From Brienomyrus brachyistius (taxonomy: Eukaryota > Chordata > Actinopteri > Osteoglossiformes > Mormyridae), in the NCBI RefSeq assembly GCF_023856365.1, contig NC_064538.1, positions 11,688,435 through 11,752,434 of the forward strand: a stretch of 64,000 nucleotides of DNA, in the 5' to 3' direction. The notes under the pieces were generated by a model, which saw nothing but the letters and a program-made list of their open reading frames with translations, did not search any database and was not told where the DNA came from. A program made the position numbers and the translations under genes. Below, in pieces: positions 12,801 to 24,259 of the stretch. How positions within the stretch are numbered: position 1 is the stretch's first letter; every line of letters begins with the position of its first letter.

Positions 12801-15800
12801 AAAGACAAGCTTGGGGTTACAGATCAGTGTTTCTAACAGATCGCCATGTAGGGAAACACCTGTTCATCTGTATATGTGAGCAGGGCAGAGGCAAACCCCC
12901 CCCCGGCTCTCTGCTGGAGGCTACCTCTTACTGCAGTGCTCCTAGGCAGGCATGAGCAATCTAATAACTGTGATCCCCTAGTCGTCGCAGAAGCATCTAG
13001 AATTAGACAGTAAATTAAACTGTGAGAATAAACAGGCAGGTAGCGCTATCAGATGTGCTGATAGCCGAATGAGGCCGTTTTTGTGAGCGCGGCTGGGGTT
13101 TGCAGGTGAGACGTCACCGTTAACGACGGTGAGGGTTAATCCGACGCCTAAGCCGATCTCCCGGAAGCCGGTGCCTGATTGCTCATTCCCTCCAACCTGC
13201 CCACCCTCTGCTGACTCCGGGCTCACGGGAGAAGGTGGGGGGGGCAGGTTTACGGGGCGGGGGTCCAGGAAGAAAGCTGGGGTTTCCATATGCTGCAGTT
13301 CTTGAGCTGAGCCCTGTATATGAACCGTGCATCATTGTGTTTGCGTGGTCGTGCCTCACTGAGGGGCGGAGTCTCTGACGGCCTCATCGCCACTGACCAG
13401 TCCGGCCGCGGCTTGTACTGCAAGTCCCGGGCTCTGAGTAAAGCCAATGGACCTGCCAGATCCTGAGAGTGAAGCATGATGGGGCGTCAGGAAGGCACTT
13501 AATCCTCCTGGGTTTCTTCAAATATGTTTTGCCTGCATTTCTGTCATTCTGTTTGCACAGTTACGACTCCTGTCTGCTGCTTTAACAAATTAATTTTCAA
13601 TTTGTTTTGGCTCAGTGTTAGGTGGGAATCGTGGAATGTGGGCAGGGGGAGGGAGGCAGTGATTGTGATGGTGGTCCCTCTTCTCCACGAAGCCATAATA
13701 AAGTGTTTGCGGACCTTATCTGCTAGCGGAGGCTAATTGCATGACCCAGGAGGCTCCATGTTCAGCGGAATCAGGCTTTGTGGGACACATCCGAGAACCA
13801 CCAGCCTCCGAGAAGCATTTTCACTTCCTCGGAGCATTTCGGCACTGGGGGGGTGGCGTTTTAAAAATATTTTTGTGTGCACTGTAGGTGACGGCTATTG
13901 ACAGACAGCTTAGTTATCTTAACTTAAGGTGATGGGGTCGATGGTGGTTACGCTTCGGAAATCGGCACCCTCCTAAAGACATTTGGCAGCCGATTGGCGG
14001 AGGTGCAGTGCCTTTAAGGTGGCCTTCGCTTAAAGCTGCAGGCAGCTGAAGTGACAGGTTAAACGAAGCCATCTGTCCATGTGGCTCACTCTCCGAGTCG
14101 CCTCCTCACTCCCACACATTCAGGTAGTGCGTACAGGGATAGGTCATGTCATTTTTAAGGGCATGGCTCTGGAACCAGAAGGGTGTGTGTTCTAATAGGA
14201 TCCCTGTAACGTGCCGGATGTTGTGCCTTTGCGATGCATAGATCATCCCAGTGAAATATTTATTTGTATAAATAGGCAAGTCTGTAAATAGTTTTGCACA
14301 GAGTAGCAAAATTATGAATAATAATGTGAGAGGTATGTGGGTGTTTGTTCTTAAGTGGACCTTCTGCCTAACTCTTCCCGAATCCCCGGGGATAGGCGAC
14401 ATGCCGCAGTTTCGCCCTGTGATACGACACACACACACACATCATTGTTTTGAACCGTTGAATCTTTTGAACTGTGACTTTATTTTATTTTTATTTTTTG
14501 CCCCCTGTCCCCTCTTTCACCACAAAAGGCGGAGCCTAAACGCTGTAAACTGTGGCCAGCTCTTCTGAGAGGGACAGAATTAGATCACAAGCCCTCCAGA
14601 TGGCTGAAATTTAATTATTTAGTGCACAGAAACGAATTCGGGTCAGCCGCAAATATATAGGATGGGCTGGAATTGCTTATATAGTGGGTGTGTTTTTATT
14701 GCAATGTGAATGTCATAAATCCCAGGCAGTAGCATGTTGTTAAAGGTCATCCAGCCACCTTGGATGGCCTCAGCCGTATAGAGGGACTGCTTCTTAGACA
14801 GTATGGCAGTGCTGATCCTCCCACTATGTATGGGCAGCTGTACTGCACAAATACACACAAACACACACACACACCAGAAAAATGTCTCCACAAGGTCAAA
14901 TGACAGGTACTTATCACATTGTAGGGACATTTGTTTTCCACAGTGTAATATATACATGCCCACACACACACACACAAACTGATCTGTCACAGTGCATCAG
15001 TCATCTCAAAACTCTCCTGCAGTTATCTCTGTATCTGCAGTAGCCAGGCAGGACACCCCTGCGTTTGTTGACTCGACCACAAGCCCACCTTGTTCGGCTA
15101 ATTGCTACCTCATCAAGTTACTTAATGTTCTTTAACCAGTATGATTAATTAATTGATCTGGTGTTGAAGTTTAAGGAGTAAATGGAATATCTGGGGAGCC
15201 ATTTAATCTCTCCCCCCCCCTTCTATTTGACATGCTTTATGGTTTTCTGTGTTTACAGCTGAAGCACAGGGATTGGTTTTTAAACACGCCATAACTCTGA
15301 CAGGGATTTTTTTTTACTGGCGGAGAGCCTATTGACCGGAAGCGGAGCGTGAGCCTGTGCGGGGCTCGTAGGACGTGCCGGCCGTCCCTCTGAAGGTCCT
15401 TGTGGGAGCTGCTGCGGCGTGATTAATAAAACCCCTTGAGCTTGTCTGAGACTCCAGGCAGGTGAAGTAAAGATCAGACCCAACATAAACATCGGAGGCC
15501 CAGAGAGACCCAGGGCCGGACCCTGTGCACAGTATCCCCACAGTAACCCAATCCCTGCCAGTGCAGAGGGGCAAACAGGTACCTGCATTTCTTCAGTCTG
15601 GGGCAGATGAGCCTGTCAGGTTTCACATTTCTGGCCTGGTGTCAGAGACCCCAGCAGAAATACACACGCACATGATTTAATCCAGATTTGTTACTATATT
15701 TACTGTAAAATTCTGGGGATCATTTTTCTTCTCGTTAAAGGATTTCCCTAATTATCTTGTCACCTACTGTTAGAGAGCACGCCGTCAGAATACTAACGGC

Positions 15801-16477
15801 GAAAACTTTGCTTCAAAAGTTTCCGGAAGGAAGCTTACGAAAGAGGGAATAGAAATAACAAATTTGAACACACAAGACAAGCACAACAGATTTGTAATTT
15901 AAATAAAATTACACACTGGGGAAACAGCTGGTGTCACAGTAACATTTTGCAGTATAAATGCCTTTAAGATTAATCCGAAATGGCTGTGGGCTTTTCCTCA
16001 TTGGCTGGCTTATGATCATGAAACATCCTGGTTTGACTTTTTCTACTTTTTGTCCATCCAGCATGTCATAGCTTTGTCATGCCCACCACTGATCCGGCAG
16101 TTCATTTCTGCCCTCTGCAGAGGTCACTCTTTTTGCTCATGTGTCCTGTAATGTTCATGCCTCTCTAAGTCCTTTTGTTCCTTCAAAAGAACAGTTCAGG
16201 CTTTAAGATTTCGCATGTGGAACCCGGAAGCTTTTTTTTTTACAGTCAAAATGGAAATTTAAATTATTTTTTTCCCCTAGATATCAGTAAGGTTTTTGAG
16301 TCAGTTCTTAAAAGATATAGATAATATAACACTGTAATTATTACAATATTCTTATCTACAATAGGAGTGCATCATACGTATTGTGCATTTTATACATTTT
16401 AAAGTTGAATTGTCTTAGATAATCTGCAGTCACATATACTGTATGTGGTAAGACCCACTTTTATGTTCAGAAGCACT

Positions 16478-16750
16478 TCAGAGGTAGATGGTAGTTTGCT
16501 CACATAAGCTATTATACACACCACTGTTGTACTGAGCTGTTATTTTTGCACTTGTGGCCTTCCTTTGAGCTTTAACGAGTCTGGCCGCTCTCCCCTGGCC
16601 GCTCTCATTAATTTGTCTTAGGCCGCAGAGCCGCCCCCAACTCGCTGTTTTTTGTCCATCGCACCATTCTCCGCGAACTTCAGATACTGTAGCGTGTGAA
16701 AATCCCCAGAGGGCGGCTGTTTCTGAGACGCTGAAATGCCGGAGTCTCAC
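16478..16750 (-). pseudogene. Tc1/mariner-like transposase fragment (N-terminal DNA-binding part only)
   Basis: The minus strand reads open for 90 codons with SVSETAALWGFSHATVSE, REWCDGQKTAS and KATSAKITAQYNSG. This matches the N-terminal paired-like helix-turn-helix of Tc1 transposases common in fish (VSETAALxGFSRATVSxV, EWCDGQKTxS, RKATVAQIxxQYNSG). In intact elements this region binds the terminal inverted repeats. The catalytic DDE domain is absent and the frame hits a stop right after the fragment, so it is a truncated, dead copy in a plexin intron, antisense to the gene. No inverted repeats or TA target duplication were identified. Confidence 0.85.
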
Positions 16751-19199
16751 GGCGGGGTCCTGTGGGCGGCAGGTAGCTGAGGAGAGAGCTTCATGGGTTA
16801 AATGAGCCTGGTTTAGGTTACGTGTTGGGCACTTGGCTCACTGTACTGTTATAGTCTGTATAGGGCTGCAATACACACAACAATTATGCTTTTTCTTCAC
16901 AGTCAATGACGCATTTCTCAATGACGCGAGAGAGAACCAGAGTAAATGTGCGCACACTGAAACTTAACTAAAGACGACCACATGACAAGACGTTCTGAAG
17001 AAGCCAGGGCCTGTATTCCCAAGACCTTCTACCAAGCGGTTCTTGTCCATTTCTTTGCTGTGTTTTTCATTTTCCATCTAATGAGAGCACTGACCACTCC
17101 TCTCAGCCCGCCCTCTGCCATGGTATCACGGTTTTTATACATTATACATAAAAGTACTCCGATGGTGCATTGCGTCCAGAATCCTTTGCGGTCACTTAAT
17201 GTTCTCTAGAGTCTGAATTCACTCACTTGAATAATATTGTTTTCCTTTCTAAACCAGGCATCCCTTTAAGTTGGATAATGCTCTTAATAAACCATCTGTT
17301 AATCAAAATGCTTTTTAATGCATTGGTTTGTTAGAGTGACTGGGGAACAAAAATTAGCATGAGGAAACAGAGATCCTGTTTCACAGCGTAATACTGTTTG
17401 CTATAGCTAGCCAAATACGGCTTTGCATTCTTGCACTGTATCATAAAGTTTTAATACGCCCGTGTGCCAAGATGAGTCTCCCCTTTCACTGGTCTTAAAG
17501 CAGAGCGAGTGGACCTGAGGGACGAGGAGACCCTTGTGTCTGTTGATCCCATTATTTCGTAGCCTTTTTATGAGGAGGGAAAACATGACAGATGCTTGTC
17601 AACCGTTGAGCCAAAACGCTAAACCTGCGTTAGCAGAGCGGAGTGCTTCACCCGATGGCATCCGATCCCTCGAAGTGCTCGCTGGCATCTCACCCGTCTT
17701 ATGGAAGTGTGGAATCCTAAAGTGAGGATGTTCAAGATCAACATGCCATTTCCTGGCTGCTTTTCTTTTAGTGTGGGCTTGTGTCTGAACCGGGGGCCCC
17801 CCGGTTAATTGGCTGCAGACGGACCTGAAGGGCAGTTGGATGCTCGCCGATGGTCCCTTGGCTTCTCCCGGTACGGGGGCTGCAGGGGATGTTTGTACTC
17901 CTGTGATCAGCTGGGTTTGGCTGCACCCTGTGCTGGGCTCTGGCGGCTGTGTTCTTTGGAAGGAAGTTCCTTAACTTTTTACATCTGTTATATGACTGGT
18001 GAGAGATCAAGGCCATCTCCAGATATGCAGTTCAGGTCCATCTTTTTGGTCATGTGCTTGCCATCCCTCAGCTGATTACTTCAGCAGACCACTGGTGCAG
18101 GTTGTCCATGATGATACCGGCATGTATTTTAGAAGCATCTATATTGTGCATGACAGTATATTTCATGTTTTTAACTGGCTGCCTAATCCTTTCGTTCCCT
18201 GATTTGTGGCAGTGTTTACATCACAGGCCCGTGACGTCACTGCCGTGAGGCTTCGGCTCGCACCATGTGGCTTGTTCATGATAATTATCTTTGTTTTCTG
18301 GTGTGAGATCATGGGAAGTGTGGAGTATGATTGAGGACTGGAGGGAGGAGCTGTAGAAGCACACAATGGCCAGTCAGCCGGGCTCTGATGGACTGTAAGC
18401 ACTCCTCAGCCGACACCCTAGACAGGAGGCACTTCTCCACTGCTGCTATGAACCAAGCCAAGCCGCACTGCAAACTGGCCGCTTTCCATATAAATCATGT
18501 GAGCCGTGCCCAAGCCGTAACCTCGCTGACGTGGCCCCGCCTACTATCAAGTCCGGACGCTTGACTACACCAAGCTGGTTGCATCACCACCAACTAATTG
18601 GTCAAAATGCACAGAAATAAGAAAGAACTGGTGTTATGCATGGCTTATCTGAAGGAAAACGGCATATCGTATATATTATTCATACTTCTTAGTGTCACAC
18701 CTTGCGATGTATGGGCACATTCCCAGTAACTTCCAACCTCCGCCTTAAAAAAAGTACTATAGAACAGCTGAATGAAATGGATTCATGATACAAATTTTTG
18801 CAACCTAATGCTAATTCCGCTAGCATTTCATGCTAACGTAGCAGGACTTTTCTCACAGATGTGCTAGTGGAAATTAGGGCTCAGCAAATCATGACATGCG
18901 AACAGTAAACAACCGTCTCTTCGGCTTTACGTCACTGTCACTCTCCAAATCCAGCCGTCCTTCTGCAGTGGAAAATCGAAGCGAGCTGGACCCGTGCTGT
19001 CACTAGTCTCTCTCCATGGTACGGCTCGGGTATGGCCTGGTTCCTATATGGCAGCGTAAAAGCCCCAAGGGTATCAGTCGCCGGGTATATGCTGTCACGC
19101 ACTAAGGTTAATTTAGAGGAACCAGTCCATCTAAACTATGTCTTTCACATACCCTAAGGGGAAACGCTAACATGAGAAGAACATTCAAATTTCACACAT

Positions 19200-19280
19200 A
19201 CTGGGCCGGATGGGAATCACACCCACAGGCCTGCAGATGAGGTCACAGCCCTGCCTGCTGAGCCGCCATGTCACTCGTAG
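19200..19280 (-). mobile_element. tRNA-like SINE fragment (probable)
   Basis: The stretch GGGAATCACACCCACAGGCC followed by CTGCTGAGCCGCCATGTC resembles the reversed B box and promoter end of fish tRNA-derived SINEs (GGGATTCGAACCCACG... CTGCGCCACCGTGCC). Short and diverged. Confidence 0.45.
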
Positions 19281-20790
19281 TAAGTGAACCATGATGTGGG
19301 ATGTATAAACTTTTGCTTGTCATGCTAACAAGGACTCATTTACACACCGTCTACAGGTACCTGGTGGACCCTGAAAGATGTGGGTGCTGCGATGCATATT
19401 TTGAGCCTGGGCCCAGAGTTCTCTTGCTGTTTTTCACGTTGCACTTTTCTCCCAAGGAGAGCCTTTCAGCCAGGGGTGAGACTTCTGCACCCTGCTCTCC
19501 CTTGTACTTGAGTTTGTGCCGGTTTGAAAGCCTCGCCACAGGTTTTGCAATCTGAACTCGCTTGCCTGTTTGCCTTCAGGCTACCCTGGGATGAAAGTTA
19601 TAGTGCAGAGCAGAATGATAGTAAAATACTGTTTTCCTCTGTATGATTTTGACACAGACACACCAATGTACAATAATATATATTTTTCCATGAGCATCTG
19701 CAGATTGGTCACGAAGAGAGAGTTTTAAAAAGGTTGGATAAAACAAGGAACCAAAACATTAGCAGAGGATAGGTCTTAATTGGGCAGATTTATGGTGTGA
19801 TTCTCAGCTGATTTTAGGGCATTTTCACTCCCCCCCCCATGGAGGGACAAAGCATCATTAGTGTGGTTAGATGGTTTACACGACACCCCTGGACTTTTTA
19901 GATGCATCACTGTGTGCTTGTCGCTGCTTATCACTGATGTGAATGCCAGAGGGCCGGATCGAATTCTTCATCATGAAGCGTCATTCCCTGATATCCTAAG
20001 TGACTAATCACACTGAAGAACCTTTGTGTTCAGTGCAGGCAGAAAGGGGGAGGGTGTCCATTGTATTCCGGAATGCAATAAGATTTCTGACGATGTCTAG
20101 AGTAATTGTCAGAAAGCTGGAAAAATACTCTAAACCAGGTTGGCTTTATTTAGTCTTAGCTCAGGGAGCTGGATCAGTGTGTGCACAGTTTGGTCGTGAA
20201 GCCTCTTCAAATTATGCAGCACAGCATCCTAATAAATATCAATAAATAGTTGAAAAGCAAACGGTAAACAGAAAGCCGTGGATTTCTCATTTCCTGGATG
20301 TTTTAGCATTATTTTCTTTGGAGACATTGGATATATGCATCTTGAGTGTATGAAAGGTGTTATATAAATAAAATTGAAAAATTAATAATAAAAATTACGA
20401 TTATGTGGGAAGCGGTTTGGGTGGTGGCTGTCGCTGGTACTGATGGTTACTGGTTTGGACCGGTGCCAGAACATTCACAGATGGTCATAGATTGTCATGC
20501 ATACGGTGGCAGTGAAAATATGAACCTCATTGCCGTTCTCTAAATGATTTCTGCCTTTCCTTTCTAGCATGGTTAAGTAAAACATTATGCCTTTTTTGTG
20601 GAAAGTTTTTCAGAGGTTTTGGGGGAAAAAATAGTTTGGGCATTTAACTTCACTAAAATGCATTTAATTAGGCAATTTGAGCTGTAGGTGAATTTGTTCT
20701 TTGTAATACAAAATTAGGATTCAAAGACTGGGTCATGCCAGTAATAAATTCTGGTAATGGTTGGGGAATCTCAGCATGAGGCTGCATTTG

Positions 20791-20957
20791 GGCCGGGGTC
20801 TGGGAGGCGGGGCCCGGGGTCTGGGAGGCGGGGCCTGGGGTCCGGGAGGCGGGGCCTGGGGTCCGGGAGGCGGGGCCCGGGGTCTGGGAGGCGGGGCCCG
20901 GGGTCCGGGAGGCGGGGCCCGGGGTCTGGGAGGCGGGGCCCGGGGTCCGGGAGGCGG
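20791..20957. repeat. 21-bp GC-rich minisatellite, eight copies
   Basis: Eight head-to-tail units of a 21-bp motif (GGCCYGGGGTYYGGGAGGCGG; the first copy lacks one C). Variation is confined to a few C/T positions. The last four units alternate two variants, suggesting duplication of a 42-bp dimer. Each unit plus the next base holds GAGGCGGGGC, a match to the Sp1/KLF GC-box consensus. Because 21 is divisible by 3 and the unit has no stop, all frames read open across it; those open frames are not evidence of a protein. Confidence 0.95.
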
Positions 20958-23900
20958 GGCTGAAGTGTGTCGCCATACATGCAACGCCTGGCCGGCCATT
21001 CTTGAGCAGCATTGCTCTAGAGACTGAACAAAGCCGGGCGTGGGCTCTAGAAAGGACCATCTCTGTTTGCCGGCCCGTCTTGCTTTTAGGCTGATCCCGC
21101 AGTAACAGGATAAGAAGCCTAATTGAATTATTGGCTCCTTTTGTTCTGCCCGTGGATATGAGACCACAGTTTCTCCTCCTCCTAAGAGGATCATCTCGTT
21201 GTTCATGAATTTCAACCCCGTCGTCCAGACCCTGGGCTTTCGGGTTCAATGTAAAATAGATTCTCTTCAATTAAGAAAAAAGTCTAAAGCAGCCTTTTTG
21301 TTGAGAAAATGTTCCTAAGCATGATGATTTGTCAAATATTGCTGTAACATTTTTTAATTTATAGGTATATCTCAAATGTAGCACAGTAGTATTTGATGTA
21401 TTTTTGAAAGTTAATGGCAAGGTTTAGAAAAAAATTATTCAGCATATTGTCGCTGTTAATCAAATTTAATTAAAAACCGCGTTTCCGAACATTTTCTGAG
21501 AAATTCTTTTACAAAATAAACTCCAACAATGTAATAAGACACATTTATCACCACAAAAAGAAAACTATCATTACATAGCTGTCAGTGAATGGTTTAATGT
21601 TTTAAAAGGACTTGTATTTATTGTTGTCAGTGATGCAAATATGCGTGTCAACAAGATACAAACTAATCTTGTTTTAGATTCCCAGTTAGCTAGCTAATCC
21701 ACATCCTTGTTATCTAGCTATCGACTTTGGTGTTAAAATTGCCAATATATTGTAATGAATACAAAAGTTAACTAGTACAAATACAAATGCTAGAGCACTA
21801 CCAGTAGATAGAGGGGATCGGGTGAATTTTATCTGTAGTTAAAAAGTCAGTCGTCAAAAGATGCCCATGTGTGGTTTTCATCGGACGACGATGGAATCCT
21901 GCAGCTACTCCTTTGAGTTCTACTGAGCCTGTTTTCTCTCAGGGCATCTATGGCAGAAGTGTTGGCCAACCAAGAACCAACACAGAGAGCAGAGAAAATG
22001 ATGTAAAACAATTAGGGCGACAGCAGTGAGTGTGTCTGCAGCTCGCTCGGTTACTTTTATTTTCTAATTCAAGCATCCGCTCTCTCTGCTTATGCATACA
22101 TGTATCTTCTATGATACACGATCCACATATAGTGATTTCAGCACTTTTAGCTGTTTAATCCTTTTTTTTCTGCTTTTACTTCCTGTAATAAATATTTAGA
22201 ATTGAGTAAAACAAAAGGAGGATTTATGTTTTTCAGTGTTCTGGCTCTTTTCCAGTTTAGGATGCCATTGAGTGCTTCTCTATACACTGTAAACATTGAC
22301 TATTCAATAGATTGATTGAAACTATACCTTAACGAGCTCTCAGATTTATTTCGGTGGCATTTAGGCCAAGTAGGGAAAAAAAAGCTTCTCTTTCTCTGTG
22401 AATATGCCACCCACTTGAGGTATTTTTCCAGACTGGCATTTTTTCCCCCTGCCCTTCAAAGATGGGGAATGACAGATTGTTGATTAAATGATCGATCTAT
22501 TGAGCTGACCTTGTAATGCTGGGGAAGAATTACTGTCATTGAGACTTTTCAGCAGATGTCCCTCTGCTTTGTGTGCGGTGCTCATCTGCTGAACAGAATG
22601 ACGCTCTTACCTCTGGGCTGTTCCCCGTCCCCTAGGAAACGGCTAGTGTTCTCCACTCTCATCCCCACCAGACGGGCCTCATCTCTTAGCCTTTGTTTAT
22701 TGGTCAAGAGTTCTTCAAATTTCTTGCGTTTATAGCGTAATTCTTGGTCGCTGATTAATTTCAACAGTGAGTCGGCTGTGCTCCGCCATCCCCTCGCCGC
22801 CCGGCCTCTCTGTCTCGCTCTCATCCCGCCTCCATTTTTCCCTTTTTCTTCCATTCCATGATGGATGTGCTGCCTCACCCTCCAGACAGATAATCCATCC
22901 TGCTGCGACTGGCAGTAATGTCAACAGTGCCGGACTCACCCTTAATTTACGGCGCCCCCCTCCCCACCTTGCCTCTTTATTAATTCATATATTTGTTCGC
23001 TTTTCAGAGTTTAATTTGTTTACTTGTTTGTGTTTGTTTGTGTCCGCTGACACTTCAGAGCTCCGCTGGGCGAGTGAGGCTTGCGGTTGCTTCCCGCACG
23101 TGTGCACGTAGCTGTCTGACATCCTGCGGGAGGGAAATCCTTGCTGTGCATTTGCGTTTCTGTGTCATTTGTGTACATAAATAGTTGTTCTCCATGTGCA
23201 GAGCTCCGGAAAAAAATGTTGCGAAGCACAAAAGCACCTAATAATATTGGTTTGCTTGAGTTTTATGCATGTTAAATACCAATTTTTTTTTTTGTTATAC
23301 ATGACTATGCTAGAATTTGCTAACTTAAACTTCTCACTGTTTTATGACCATCATAGATGCATGTGGAAATGAATTCATTTGAGACGCCTTGTCGTTCCCC
23401 TGAGTTACTGGATATTTTTGCAGCTGAAATTTGCATGCAAACTTATTTGAATTAAGCATGTTCTATGAGCAGTCTAGAACTTAAATATCCATATGTACAG
23501 GTAGGGAGTTGTAGAATGTGATGTGATTTAAATGTGATCCCAAAAACACAGTGATTACACCAGCAGATAATTACCTCAACAGGACAAATGAATCGCGCCT
23601 TTTTATGGGTTTTTTTTTCCCAAAAAATCTTGTGTAGCAGACGCACGTCAATCTTAAAATAGTTAGTAGTGGCAGTCCTCCCGTAAGAAGCGGTGCTGTT
23701 TCCAAAGTCTTGCTTGACCAAATAAGCAAGCGCCGATTCAGAGATTCGTCCAAACATATGTTCGTAATGTACAGCCAAGAGTGATCGCTGTGTTTTTCTT
23801 TTTTCCCGCTGGTTCTTTGAAGCCTGAAATGTGTGTGAGCCATTACTGTCAAAACGCAGTGCCTCAGGTGAGTATCTGTATTCCAAACAAATGCAGAGCT

Positions 23901-24245
23901 GATTAATGGTTATTTTACAAGTTTTTTTTTTTTTTTTTAAATCTCTCAGTATATATGTTTGACAATCCAGAAAATACATCACAGCATACCTTATAATGCG
24001 AGCCTGAAGTGTTAGTCAGAAGATTGACCCCAATACTATACATTTATTTTGCTATTTGACAGACGTGATTTTTGTTTGTTTGCTCATTAGACGAATAAAA
24101 ATCGACTGAAGTTCAGATCAGATATTTTCATAGTTCATAGGAACCAAACAAACATAAACGTGCATATGATGTACAGATTGAGCAGATTAAGGCAGCTTGA
24201 TGAGAGAATCCGATGGCTACAGGACAGGAGGAACAGGACAGGCCT

Positions 24246-24259
24246 CCCCCCCCCCCCCC
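24246..24259. repeat. C homopolymer
   Basis: About 14 C; a second run of about 15 C lies at 24605-24619 and a third of 12 at 25294-25305. Confidence 0.9.

Larger units (their letters stand above)
9001..18000 (+). other. plxna3: Intron of plxna3, middle part of the 5' long intron
   Basis: Noncoding by inspection. It contains a T run near 9.8 kb, short A-rich tandem ATAA runs near 10.55 kb, small CA runs near 14.43, 14.85 and 14.96 kb, and a Tc1/mariner transposase relic at 16.48-16.75 kb on the minus strand. Open frames between 10.8 and 11.4 kb, on both strands, come from a locally GC-rich, stop-poor stretch and show no family resemblance. Confidence 0.7.

Noticed and set aside
13090..13115. 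Possible recursive splice site (tttgcag|gtgaga)
   Set aside because: The upstream sequence is G-rich and lacks a pyrimidine tract.
14140..14225. GGAACCAGAAGGGTGTGTGTTC, like a tRNA-derived repeat B-box region
   Set aside because: Too short and too diverged to support as a SINE copy.
20668..21270. A 200-codon minus-strand open frame with repeated Pro-Gly-Pro-Ala-Ser
   Set aside because: It is produced by the 21-bp minisatellite, which lacks stops in every frame on both strands; flanking codons show no family resemblance.
22582..22878. Minus-strand open frame of 98 codons rich in charged residues
   Set aside because: It has some coiled-coil-like look (RYKRKKFEELLTNKQRLRDE) but no recognisable family. 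The upstream end lies in low-complexity sequence and no second exon was found. A database search could reverse this.
23452..23982. 176-codon minus-strand open frame
   Set aside because: Includes poly-Lys from a T run and has no family resemblance; likely chance.
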